From positions 496,001 through 560,000 of the forward strand of contig NZ_OCNE01000002.1 of the NCBI RefSeq assembly GCF_900230195.1: a DNA stretch of 64,000 nt. The letters run 5' to 3'. The position numbers and the translations under genes were made by a program. The notes beneath the pieces are model-generated. The model had not been told where the DNA came from. It was given only the letters and a program-made list of their open reading frames with translations, and searched no databases. The first letter of the stretch is position 1. The number at the start of each line of letters is the position of its first letter. The stretch is from Streptomyces zhaozhouensis (GTDB lineage: Bacteria; Actinomycetota; Actinomycetes; Streptomycetales; Streptomycetaceae). Below are positions 8,647-16,480 of this stretch, piece after piece.

Positions 8647-9606
8647 TCAGCCCTCCCGTTCGATCCCGGCTCTGAACTCGCGGAACGAGTCGGCCACCAG
8701 GTCGGGGTACTCCATCATCGCCACGTGCCCCGCCTCGGGGAGCACCACCAGGCGCGAGGTGCCGAACGCCCGGCACGCGCGCCTGGCCATCCGGTAGGAG
8801 ACCAGCCGGTCCCGCACCCCGTAGACCAACAGCGTGGGCGCCATGACACGTTCGGCCTGCCGCCACAGGGAGTGCTGGCCGCCGAGCGTGTAGGCGTTGA
8901 CCAGGCCCCGGGTGGAGCGGGTGAGGGAATCCCAGAAGTACGGCAACGACTGACGGCGTTCCAGCTCGGCCTTCGCGGCCGAGAACTCCTCTGGGGTGAT
9001 CCGCGAAGGGTCTCCGTAGCACAGCGACAGCACATCACGCGCACGCTGCTCCGGCGACGAGGCGCGCGTCACGCGTCGCAGGAGTCGGCTCATCCCCGGG
9101 CCGCCCAACAGCGCGGTGGGGAGCGCCGACCACTGCGGCGGCACCTCGGGCAGCGCGGGCGAGACCAGGGTCAGGGAACGCACCAGGTCCGGGCGGAGCG
9201 CGGCGACCCTGGTGGCCACGGCGCCGCCCATCGAGTTGCCGAAGAGGTGGACCGGGCCGCGCCCGGCGGCCTCCAGCTCGCGGAGCACGGCGCGGGCGTG
9301 ACCGGGGATCGAGTAGTCGCCGCCGACGGGCGGCGGCGAGGCGCCGAACCCGGGCAGGTCGAGCGCCTCGCACTCGACGTCGCCGGCCAACAGCTCCATC
9401 AGGGACGACCAGTTGCGCGAGGAACCACCCAGGCCGTGCACGAGGAGCGCCGGCTCCAGGCCGTCCGCGGTGGCGGCGCGGCGGCGGACGGCCAGCGTCA
9501 TCCCGGGGCGCTCGGCCGTTCTGATGGTCTCCCCCTCGCGGACCCCCGGCCAGCCCTCGGCCGCGGCGAGGGCGGCCTCCACGCGTCGCTCTTCGGTGGA
9601 TGGCAT
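8647..9606 (-). CDS. Alpha/beta hydrolase, probably leaderless
   Basis: A 319-residue cytoplasmic alpha/beta hydrolase: oxyanion motif LLVHGLGGSSRNW, nucleophile elbow LFGNSMGG (GxSxG), then VYGVRDRLV carrying the acid and PEAGHVAMME carrying the His. The frame is open far upstream, but the N-terminal sequence becomes hydrolase-like only from MPSTEERR. I chose the ATG at 9606 because a TACTAT box (9614-9619) ends 7 nt before it, the arrangement of a leaderless transcript; the alternative ATG at 9615 lies inside that box. It is followed after 9 bp by the DUF3152 gene. Substrate unknown. Confidence 0.88.
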   Translation of the reverse strand: MPSTEERRVEAALAAAEGWPGVREGETIRTAERPGMTLAVRRRAATADGLEPALLVHGLGGSSRNWSSLMELLAGDVECEALDLPGFGASPPPVGGDYSIPGHARAVLRELEAAGRGPVHLFGNSMGGAVATRVAALRPDLVRSLTLVSPALPEVPPQWSALPTALLGGPGMSRLLRRVTRASSPEQRARDVLSLCYGDPSRITPEEFSAAKAELERRQSLPYFWDSLTRSTRGLVNAYTLGGQHSLWRQAERVMAPTLLVYGVRDRLVSYRMARRACRAFGTSRLVVLPEAGHVAMMEYPDLVADSFREFRAGIEREG

Positions 9607-9613
9607 GGGGGCC

Positions 9614-9619
9614 ATAGTA
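9614..9619 (-). promoter_or_regulatory. -10 box TACTAT of a leaderless alpha/beta hydrolase gene
   Basis: TACTAT on the minus strand ends 7 nt before the ATG at 9606 and there is no purine-rich ribosome site in the interval. This puts transcription start at or next to the start codon. Confidence 0.55.
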
Positions 9620-9774
9620 CGAGCACCCGAACCCCCTGACACGCCTCCGTCGCCACCCCGTGACGGTTTCCGTACGCGGCCGTACCCCGGCCGTTTCCCG
9701 TCGTCCGTTCGCCCGCGCGGCCCGGCGCGCCTAGGCTGGCGTTCACCCGTCCGTCGTCTCGGAGGTGACGCACG

Positions 9775-10011
9775 ATGACGCAGGAGCCGACCGATCCCGA
9801 GTCCCTGTCCGAGTTGCTCCAGGAGAGCCAGGACGAGCCGTACGCGGAGGAGCTCTCCGAGGAGACCCCCCGCGAGGACGCGGCGGAGCAGCGCCTCGAT
9901 CTGCTGCGGCTGCGGGACACGCCGCTGACGGAACGCGACGCCGAGTCCGACCCGGCCGACGCCGCCGAACAGTCGCGCGTGGTCGACCCGGGGGACGACG
10001 AGTACCGCTGA
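9775..10011 (+). CDS. Small acidic hydrophilic protein
   Basis: A 78-residue protein very rich in Glu, Asp and Ser with no cysteine, no signal peptide and no membrane segment. It looks intrinsically disordered. The start is supported by an excellent ribosome-binding site, GGAGGTGA, 7-8 nt before the ATG, and by a TAGGCT box at 9732-9737 as a possible -10. I do not recognise a function. It lies divergently from the alpha/beta hydrolase and upstream of the TetR regulator. Confidence 0.75.
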   Translation: MTQEPTDPESLSELLQESQDEPYAEELSEETPREDAAEQRLDLLRLRDTPLTERDAESDPADAAEQSRVVDPGDDEYR

Positions 10012-10140
10012 GCGGGCTGTCCACAGAGTGAAATCCTGGCCCCACGATGCACGCACAGCGACGGCTCGAACGTACGATGACAGCACGGAGAACCACACGA
10101 ACGGCGCCCAGCGCGCGACGAGAGCAGTCCGGGAGGCGGC

Positions 10141-10767
10141 GTGACAGCCACTGAGCAGACCGAGGCCCGGCCGCGCGGCACCCGCCTGCCGCGGCGGGCC
10201 CGGCGGAACCAGCTGCTGGGCGCGGCGCAGGAGGTCTTCGTCGCCCAGGGCTACCACGCGGCGGCGATGGACGACATCGCCGAGCGCGCCGGCGTCAGCA
10301 AACCGGTGCTCTACCAGCACTTCCCCGGCAAGCTTGAGCTGTATCTGGCCCTGCTCGACCAGCACTGCGAGGCGCTGCTGGCCGCGGTGCGCCAGGCGCT
10401 GGCCTCGACCCAGGACAACAAGCTGCGGGTCGCGGCGACCATGGACGCCTACTTCGCCTTCGTCGAGCACGAGGGCGGCGCGTTCCGGCTGGTCTTCGAG
10501 TCGGACCTGACCAACGAGCCGACCGTGCGGGAGCGGGTCGACCAGGTCTCCTACGACTGCGCGAAGCTGGTCAGCGCGGTGATCGCGGAGGACACCGACC
10601 TCGGGCCCGAGCAGTCGATGCTGCTCGCGGTGAGCCTGTGCGGGATGGCCCAGGTGACCGCCCGCCACTGGCTGAGCAGCGGCCAGAAGGTGCCGCGTGA
10701 GGTCGCGCACGGGCTGATCGCGTCCCTGGCGTGGCGGGGCATCGCGGGGTTCCCCATCCAGCACTGA
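10141..10767 (+). CDS. TetR family transcriptional regulator
   Basis: A 208-residue repressor-type protein. The N-terminal helix-turn-helix spans roughly residues 18-64: RRNQLLGAAQEVF, then the recognition segment MDDIAERAGVSKPVLYQHFPGKLELY, which is a textbook TetR HTH. The C-terminal ligand domain is helical and begins LLDQHCEALL. The GTG start is preceded by GGGAGG with good spacing, and a TACGAT box (10073-10078) may be its -10. Neighbours do not identify an effector or target; the gene is flanked by a small acidic protein and a repeat-containing gap. Confidence 0.92.
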   Translation: MTATEQTEARPRGTRLPRRARRNQLLGAAQEVFVAQGYHAAAMDDIAERAGVSKPVLYQHFPGKLELYLALLDQHCEALLAAVRQALASTQDNKLRVAATMDAYFAFVEHEGGAFRLVFESDLTNEPTVRERVDQVSYDCAKLVSAVIAEDTDLGPEQSMLLAVSLCGMAQVTARHWLSSGQKVPREVAHGLIASLAWRGIAGFPIQH

Positions 10768-10976
10768 CGCCTTGCCGGCGGGGCGCGGGCGACCACCCAC
10801 CTGGCCGGTGCGGCACCGCGGTCGTCCCCGCCTCGCCCCGCCACGAAAGCACCGCGCCCCCGAGCAGGCCGTCACCGGCCACAGGCGAACCCGCACCCGA
10901 CCCACCACGCCAGCCCGAACCAGGGGCGCGGGAAACCGCGCGAGCAACCCACCAGCGGGCTCACGCCGGCAAGGCG
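10768..10976. repeat. Intergenic repeat element bounded by 12-bp inverted repeats
   Basis: This gap begins just after the TetR stop (10765-10767). A perfect 12-bp inverted repeat, CGCCTTGCCGGC at 10768-10779 and its complement at 10965-10976, bounds about 185 bp. The right part contains GGGGCGCGGGAAACCGCGCG followed by AGCAACCCACCAG, a degenerate copy of the repeat module seen perfectly at 19336-19354 and near 29990. The remaining gap to 11091 holds a probable promoter for DUF3107 (TAACCT at 11029-11034). No gene is visible in it. Confidence 0.6.
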
Positions 10977-11091
10977 CTGTTCGCTACGGGCGTGGCCGAT
11001 CGGGCACGGCCCCGTGGTCGGCGCGGTTAACCTGTGTCAGCAGAACGGCGCGGACCATCGCGCACGTGGATGACCAGCGGAGGGACAAGCC

Positions 11092-11319
11092 GTGGAGATC
11101 AAGATCGGCGTACAGCACACGCCGCGCGAGATCGTTCTTGACAGCGGACAGTCTGCCGAGGAGGTGGAGAGCGCCGTCGCCGCCGCGCTCTCCGGCGGCG
11201 GCAAGCTGCTCACCCTGGTCGACGTTCAGGGTCGCAAGGTCGTCGTTCCGGGCGACCGGCTGGCCTATGTGGAGATCGGCCGGCAGACCCAGCGCCGCGT
11301 CGGCTTCACCCCCGCCTGA
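11092..11319 (+). CDS. DUF3107 family protein
   Basis: A 75-residue protein matching the small actinobacterial DUF3107 family along its length: VEIKIGVQHTPREI at the start, the Gly-rich LSGGGKLLTLVD in the middle and the conserved VVVPGDRLAYVEIG near the end. Function is not established; some members are labelled ATP-binding without evidence that I can see here. The GTG start is chosen because GGAGGGAC precedes it at proper spacing. A perfect 17-bp hairpin follows 14 nt after the stop, so it is transcribed as a single gene. Confidence 0.88.
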   Translation: MEIKIGVQHTPREIVLDSGQSAEEVESAVAAALSGGGKLLTLVDVQGRKVVVPGDRLAYVEIGRQTQRRVGFTPA

Positions 11320-11333
11320 CGCACCAGGACGAG

Positions 11334-11371
11334 CGAGGGCGGCGGCCGGGAGACCCCGGCCGCCGCCCTCG
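11334..11371 (+). terminator. Terminator after the DUF3107 gene
   Basis: Perfect 17-bp inverted repeat (11334-11350 with 11355-11371) and a 4-nt loop, immediately after the DUF3107 stop at 11319. Because it covers the GTG at 11371 it also argues against that codon as the start of the next gene. Confidence 0.85.
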
Positions 11372-11415
11372 TGGCGTCAGGACCCGCGCCGCCCACCCGT
11401 GGAGTGAACACCGCC

Positions 11416-12024
11416 ATGCACACCCCCCGTCCCGTGCCCGTGCTCGACCTGGTGGCCGAGCGGCTGCGCGACACGCTCGGTGAGCCCGACGCGCGGGCCT
11501 CGGTCACCTTTCTCGGCACCGAACGGATCGAGGTACTCCGCTTCCCCGCGCCGGGGCGGGGGCTCGTGCGCTACGTCACACTCGGCATGTCGGCCGCGCC
11601 CATGGCCGACCCGACGGCGGCCGTCGCCGATCCGGAACGCGGGCCGCGCGCCGAGCTGACGCTCACGCTGCGCGCCGGTCTCGCGCCGACCGACCAGGCG
11701 CTGCGCGCGCTCGCGACGTTCGCCGCGACGCCCCAGGTGGAGGGGGTGGTGGTGGCGCCCGGCGGGTCGCTGGAGCTGGGCGAGCCGCTGTGGCCGGGGG
11801 CCGCGTTCCGGGCGGTGCTGGTCGGCGAGGGCGGCGACCCCGTTCCCGATCTGGAGCTGCCGGAGCCGCTCTCCCCGGTGCGTTTTCTGCCGCTGCTGCC
11901 GATGACGCCGGCGGAGGCGGCGTGGAAACGCGCCCGGGGTGCGCCGGCGCTCACGGAGCGGTGGACGAGCGCCGGAACAGACCTCACCAGTCCCACCCGT
12001 TCGGCGGTTTCCCTCCAGGGGTGA
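11416..12024 (+). CDS. Suppressor-of-fused (SUFU) family protein
   Basis: A ~202-residue cytoplasmic protein with the bacterial SUFU-type layout: VLDLVAERLRDTLGE at the start, VRYVTLGMSAAPM, then a central segment LRALATFAATP and a C-terminal LPLLPMTPAEAAWKRARG, which is the conserved end of these proteins. Function in bacteria is undefined; related domains occur as immunity proteins and as stand-alone core genes. The ATG at 11416 is preferred over the upstream in-frame GTG at 11371 because GGAG at 11401-11404 is well spaced for it and the upstream codon sits in a terminator stem. Confidence 0.75.
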   Translation: MHTPRPVPVLDLVAERLRDTLGEPDARASVTFLGTERIEVLRFPAPGRGLVRYVTLGMSAAPMADPTAAVADPERGPRAELTLTLRAGLAPTDQALRALATFAATPQVEGVVVAPGGSLELGEPLWPGAAFRAVLVGEGGDPVPDLELPEPLSPVRFLPLLPMTPAEAAWKRARGAPALTERWTSAGTDLTSPTRSAVSLQG

Positions 12025-12067
12025 ACAAGCTTGACGCCGGCTCACGGCGGCGCGACTGTTGATGCCC

Positions 12068-12706
12068 ATGAGGGGTGAACCGAGCTGCCCGAGATGCGGT
12101 GCCCCGGCGCGGGCCCCCGGACTCTTCGCCGACTCCTGGCAGTGCCCCGCGCACGGTGCCGTCCACCCGCTGCGGCCCGTGGTGCCGCCGAGCGTCGGCG
12201 CCCTCGCGGCGGTGGCCGACCGCGCCTCGGTGCCGCTGTGGATGCCCTGGCCGCTGCCGGTCGGCTGGCTCTTCACCGGGGTGGTCAGCGCGGGCGACGA
12301 CACCGGGGGCGCACGGGCCACGGCCCTGTCCTGCTCGGGCCCCGGGCCGCTCGGCGGCGCCTGCGAGATGCTGCTCGTCGCCGAGGAGACGGGGGTCGGG
12401 CTGGGCGCGCGGTACGCCGGCCTGCCGGGCCCCGACCCGGGTCCCGGGCTGTCGGCCGACGAGCCGCCCCGGGTCAAGGTGGTGGCGGCCGGGCGGCCCA
12501 CGCCCCTGTGGCTGGTCGGGGGCGCGCCCTCCGACCGCGCGGTCTTCGCGGGCGAGGCGGCGGGCATCTGGCTGTGGGCGGTGGTCTGGCCCGAACGGTC
12601 GGGGCCGCTGCTCCACGAGGACCTGGTCCTGGCCGACCTGCGGGAGGCCGGCTCCGAGCTGGCGCTGGTGCCCTGCGGGAGGCTCTCCGCACGACTGCTG
12701 GAGTGA
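12068..12706 (+). CDS. DUF6758-like conserved actinomycete protein with Cys-rich N-terminus
   Basis: About 212 residues. The N-terminus MRGEPSCPRCG followed ~17 residues later by WQCPAHG looks like a small zinc ribbon (CxxC ... CxxH). The remainder has hydrophobic segments such as PLWMPWPLPVGWLFTGV and GIWLWAVVW but no clear transmembrane helix or catalytic motif. I recognise it only as a conserved Streptomyces protein of the DUF6758 type. Alternative in-frame ATG at 12062 and TTG at 12059 exist; I chose 12068 because MRGEP begins the conserved part. It lies 29 bp before the PHP gene on the same strand. Confidence 0.7.
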   Translation: MRGEPSCPRCGAPARAPGLFADSWQCPAHGAVHPLRPVVPPSVGALAAVADRASVPLWMPWPLPVGWLFTGVVSAGDDTGGARATALSCSGPGPLGGACEMLLVAEETGVGLGARYAGLPGPDPGPGLSADEPPRVKVVAAGRPTPLWLVGGAPSDRAVFAGEAAGIWLWAVVWPERSGPLLHEDLVLADLREAGSELALVPCGRLSARLLE

Positions 12707-12722
12707 CCGGCGGCGGGCCGGG

Positions 12723-12728
12723 TAACCT
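12723..12728 (+). promoter_or_regulatory. -10 box TAACCT of a leaderless PHP-domain gene
   Basis: TAACCT ends 7 nt before the GTG at 12736, and no ribosome-binding site lies between. This predicts a leaderless mRNA for the PHP phosphoesterase even though an upstream gene runs in the same direction. Confidence 0.6.
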
Positions 12729-12735
12729 GACCGAC

Positions 12736-13587
12736 GTGCGCATCGACCTGCACACCCACTCGACCGCTTCCGACGGCACCGACTCCCCCGCCGAGCTGGT
12801 GCGCAACGCCGCCGCCGCGGGCCTCGACGTCGTCGCGTTGACCGACCACGACACGGTCGCCGGCCACGCGGAGGCCGCCGCCGCGCTGCCGCCGGGGCTG
12901 ACGCTGGTGCCCGGCACGGAGTACTCCTGCCGGCTGGACGGCGTCAGCCTCCACATGCTCGGCTATCTCTTCGACCCCGAGGAGCCCGCGCTCGCCAGGG
13001 AGCGCGACCTGCTCCGCGACGACCGGGTGCCCCGGGCGCGGGAGATGGTGCGGCTGCTGCGCGAACGGGGTGTGCCCGTCACCTGGGAGCGCGTCCGTGA
13101 GCTCGCCGAGGGAACGGTCGGCCGCCCGCACATCGCCGCCGCGATGGTCGAGGCCGGGGTCATCGACGACGTCTCCGCCGCGTTCACCGCCGAGTGGATC
13201 GGCGACGGCGGCCGGGCGTACGTGAGCAAGCACGAGCTGGACGCGTTCGAGGCGGTGCGCATGATCCACCGGGCCGGCGGGGTCGCGGTCTTCGCGCACC
13301 CGCTGGCCCTCAAGCGCGGGCGGTGCGTGCCGGAGAGCGCGATCGTCCGACTGGCCGAGGCGGGCCTGGACGGCGTGGAGGTCGACCACTTCGACCACGA
13401 CGCGGCCATCCGCGACCGACTGCGCGGCATCGCGGGCGACTTCGGCATGGTGGCCACCGGCTCCAGCGACTACCACGGCAGCCGCAAGCCGTGCCCGCTC
13501 GGGCTCAACACCACGGCGCCCGAGCAGTTCGAGGCCCTGACCGCGCGCGCCACCGGCGCCAAGGTGATCGGTCCCCCGGCCTCCTAG
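12736..13587 (+). CDS. PHP-domain phosphoesterase
   Basis: A 283-residue protein with the four PHP metal-binding motifs: RIDLHTHSTASDG at the N-terminus, ALTDHDTVAG near residue 35, a central FAHPLALKRG, and GSSDYHGS near the end. The trinuclear site of PHP proteins hydrolyses phosphate esters; stand-alone members of this YciV/RnaAM-like branch act on 3',5'-nucleotide bisphosphates or short RNA 5' ends, but the substrate here is not determined. The GTG start follows a TAACCT box by 7 nt. It converges with an alpha/beta hydrolase whose stop is 15 bp away. Confidence 0.9.
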   Translation: MRIDLHTHSTASDGTDSPAELVRNAAAAGLDVVALTDHDTVAGHAEAAAALPPGLTLVPGTEYSCRLDGVSLHMLGYLFDPEEPALARERDLLRDDRVPRAREMVRLLRERGVPVTWERVRELAEGTVGRPHIAAAMVEAGVIDDVSAAFTAEWIGDGGRAYVSKHELDAFEAVRMIHRAGGVAVFAHPLALKRGRCVPESAIVRLAEAGLDGVEVDHFDHDAAIRDRLRGIAGDFGMVATGSSDYHGSRKPCPLGLNTTAPEQFEALTARATGAKVIGPPAS

Positions 13588-13602
13588 GTCGCCTGGCGCC
13601 TT

Positions 13603-14460
13603 CTAGGACCGCTCGGGCAGCCCGGCCCAGAACGCGGCCAGCGCCGCCGCCGTCTCGACCGGGCGGTCCGCGTTGGGCGAGTGTTCCGCGCCCTTGATCA
13701 CCGTGCGGTGGGCGCCCAGCCTGCGGGCCATCTCGTCCAGTTCCGGCACCGGCCAGGCCGCGTCGCGTTCGCCCGAGATCACGTGCACCGGCACCCCGGT
13801 CGCCGCCAGCGCGTCGACCCGGTCCGGCTCGTAGCACAGCGTTCTTCCGGTGCGGCGGAGTTGGGCCGGCTCGTTGGCCATCCAGCGGCGGCGTTGGAAG
13901 TTCCACAACTCGCTGGTGTCCGCTTTCGGTTGGACCCACCACCACAGCCGCCGCTGCCCCAGAGTCGGCAGCCCGGCGGCCACCGCGCGGGCCCGCCAGC
14001 GCTGTCCGCGCGCGACCCGGCCCGCGCCCGAGGCCAGCAGCGTCAGGGAGGCGAACGGCTCGCGCCCCCCGGCGGCTGCCCGCAGCACCGCGCCCCTGCT
14101 GATCAGCCCGCCCAGCGAGTGCCCCAGCAGGTGCACGGGACCTTCGCCCAACTCGGCGGCCTGCGCCAGCACATCCTCGGCCAGCGCGCCCAGCCCGTAG
14201 GAGCGGTGCTCCCGGTCGCCCGCCGTCTCGTGCTGCCCGCGCCCGTCGACCGACACCGCCCGGAACCCGGCGGCGGCCAACGGTTCGAGCAGCGCGATGA
14301 AGTCCTCCTTGCTGCCGGTGAACCCCGGCACCAGCAGCGCGGTCCCCAGCGGCGGAGCGCCGGCGGGCGCGGCGTCGAGCACCGCGAACCCGCCCCTGCG
14401 GGTGGCCAACGAGTAGGCCCGCACCCCGGCGGGCGGCACCAGAAACGGCGGTCTGCTCAT
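13603..14460 (-). CDS. Alpha/beta hydrolase
   Basis: A 285-residue protein with LLVPGFTGSKEDF (oxyanion region), DGRGQHET, nucleophile elbow LLGHSLGG, VISGERDAAWP (acid) and KGAEHSPNADRP (His). The frame extends upstream to 14814, but only from the ATG at 14460 (MSRPPFLVPP) is the sequence hydrolase-like, and this start is divergent from the Tat-exported nucleotidase. No signal peptide. Substrate unknown. Confidence 0.88.
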   Translation of the reverse strand: MSRPPFLVPPAGVRAYSLATRRGGFAVLDAAPAGAPPLGTALLVPGFTGSKEDFIALLEPLAAAGFRAVSVDGRGQHETAGDREHRSYGLGALAEDVLAQAAELGEGPVHLLGHSLGGLISRGAVLRAAAGGREPFASLTLLASGAGRVARGQRWRARAVAAGLPTLGQRRLWWWVQPKADTSELWNFQRRRWMANEPAQLRRTGRTLCYEPDRVDALAATGVPVHVISGERDAAWPVPELDEMARRLGAHRTVIKGAEHSPNADRPVETAAALAAFWAGLPERS

Positions 14461-14626
14461 GCCGGAACAGTAGCCGCCGCCACCCCGCCACCCGACGGCC
14501 CGGCCCGGCGTGGCCGCACCCCGAGACCCGACCGTCACCCGCGGGTAACGCCACGGGGGTGTCGCGCGCCGGCCGAACACGCCAGAATCTACGCGCGTTA
14601 CGCACGACCACCGAGGAGCCAGCCGG

Positions 14627-16438
14627 ATGTCCCTAGACCGCAGAACGTTCGTCGGCCGCACCGCCGCCACCGGCGCGGGGGTCGCCCTCGCCGGCGGGCT
14701 CGCCGCCGCACCCGCCGCCGCCTCCGCCCCGGCACCGGCCGGCGCGGGGCGCCCGCCCCACCGCTTCGAGCTCACCGTGCTCGGCACCACCGACCTGCAC
14801 GGACACGTCCACAACTGGGACTACTTCACCGACGCCGAGTACACCGACGACGAAGGCAACGACGTCGGGCTCGCCAAGATCTCCACCCTCGTCAAGCGGC
14901 TGCGCGCCGAACGCGGCCCGGAGCGCACGCTCCTGGTGGACGCGGGCGACACCATCCAGGGCACCCAACTCGCCTACTACTACGCCAAGGTCGACCCGAT
15001 CACCGGCGACAGCGGCCCCGTGCACCCGATGGCGCTGGCCATGAACGCCGTCGGCTACGACGCGGCGGCCCTGGGCAACCACGAGTTCAACTACGGCATC
15101 CCGCTGCTGCGCGCCTTCGAGGAGCAGTGCGACTTCCCGCTGCTGGCCGCCAACGCGCTGGACGCGGCGACCGAGCGGCCCGCGTTCCGCCCCTACTGGA
15201 TGACCCGGGTGCGCGCGCCGCACGGGCCGGACGTGAAGGTGGCCGTGCTGGGCCTCACCAACCCGGGGATCGCGATCTGGGACCGGGTCCACGTCGAGGG
15301 GAGGATGGTCTTCCCCGACCTCGTCGGGCAGGCCGCCCACTGGGTGCCCCGGCTGCGTTCCCTCGGCGCCGACGTGGTGCTGGTCTCCGCCCACTCCGGC
15401 ACCAGCGGCGAGTCCTCCTACGGCGACCAGTTGCCGCACGTCGAGAACGCCGCCACCCTGGTCGCCGAGCAGGTCCCCGGCATCGACGCGATCCTGGTCG
15501 GCCACGCGCACGAGGAGATCGCCGAGCGTCGGGTGGTCAACGAGGCCACCGGCCGCGAGGTGGTGCTGGCCGAGCCGCTGAAGTGGGGCCAGCGGCTGAC
15601 CGTCTTCGACATCGCGCTCAGCAGGTGGCGCGGCGGCTGGCGGGTCGACGGGGTCTCGTCGAGCGTGCTCAACAGCAACACGGTCGAGGAGGACGAGGAG
15701 ATCACCACGCTGCTGGCCGAGCAGCACGAGCGGGTCGTCGCCTACGTGAACCAGGTGATCGGCACCGCGACCGAGGGCATGAGCGCCGCCGAGGCGGCGT
15801 GGCGGGACGTGCCGATCATCGACTTCGTCAACCACGTGCAGGCCGAGACCGTGCGGGCGGCGCTCGCCGGCGGCGAGTACGCGGAGCTGCCGGTGCTCTC
15901 CCAGGCCGCGTGCTTCTCCCGCACGGCGGCCATCCCGGCCGGCGAGGTCACCATCCGCGACGTGGCCGGGCTCTACGTCTTCGAGAACACGCTGGAAGCA
16001 CGGCTGATCACCGGCGCCCAGCTGCGGGAGTACCTGGAGTTCTCCGCCCGCTACTACGTGCGGACGGCGCCGGGCGACCCGGTCGACCCCGAGGCGCTGA
16101 CCAACGCGGACGGCATCCCCGACTACAACTACGACGTGGTGTACGGCGTCACCTACGACGTGGACATCGCCCAGCCCGTCGGCTCCCGGATCAGCGAGCT
16201 GCGGCTGGGCGGGGAGCCGTTGGCCGACGACGCCGAGCTGGTGCTCGCCGTGAACAACTACCGGGCCTCGGGTGGCGGGAACTTCCCCGGCATCCCGGAG
16301 GCCGAGCAGCTGTGGGCGGACTCCGAGGAGATCCGCAACACCCTCATCGCGTGGGTCGAGTCGACCGGCCAGATCGACCCCTCGGCCTTCGCCGGGGAGG
16401 ACTGGCGGCTGACCCGGGAGGGCGAGCCCGTCTTCTGA
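14627..16438 (+). CDS. Tat-exported bifunctional metallophosphatase / 5'-nucleotidase
   Basis: A 603-residue protein of the UshA/CpdB/YfkN family. It begins with a twin-arginine signal (DRRTFVGR, then an Ala-rich hydrophobic stretch to about residue 38). The metallophosphoesterase half shows all metal ligand motifs: TTDLHGHVHNWDYF, VDAGDTIQGT, LGNHEFNYG, SAHSGTSGE and GHAHEE. The C-terminal 5'-nucleotidase domain includes AACFSRTAAIPAGEVTIRDV and NNYRASGGGNFPG. Such enzymes hydrolyse nucleoside monophosphates and 2',3'-cyclic nucleotides outside the membrane to salvage phosphate and nucleosides. GAGGAG precedes the ATG. Confidence 0.93.
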   Translation: MSLDRRTFVGRTAATGAGVALAGGLAAAPAAASAPAPAGAGRPPHRFELTVLGTTDLHGHVHNWDYFTDAEYTDDEGNDVGLAKISTLVKRLRAERGPERTLLVDAGDTIQGTQLAYYYAKVDPITGDSGPVHPMALAMNAVGYDAAALGNHEFNYGIPLLRAFEEQCDFPLLAANALDAATERPAFRPYWMTRVRAPHGPDVKVAVLGLTNPGIAIWDRVHVEGRMVFPDLVGQAAHWVPRLRSLGADVVLVSAHSGTSGESSYGDQLPHVENAATLVAEQVPGIDAILVGHAHEEIAERRVVNEATGREVVLAEPLKWGQRLTVFDIALSRWRGGWRVDGVSSSVLNSNTVEEDEEITTLLAEQHERVVAYVNQVIGTATEGMSAAEAAWRDVPIIDFVNHVQAETVRAALAGGEYAELPVLSQAACFSRTAAIPAGEVTIRDVAGLYVFENTLEARLITGAQLREYLEFSARYYVRTAPGDPVDPEALTNADGIPDYNYDVVYGVTYDVDIAQPVGSRISELRLGGEPLADDAELVLAVNNYRASGGGNFPGIPEAEQLWADSEEIRNTLIAWVESTGQIDPSAFAGEDWRLTREGEPVF

Positions 16439-16480
16439 CACGGGCACGCCCCGACACGGCGGGCCGGCGGCAGGGCGGGC

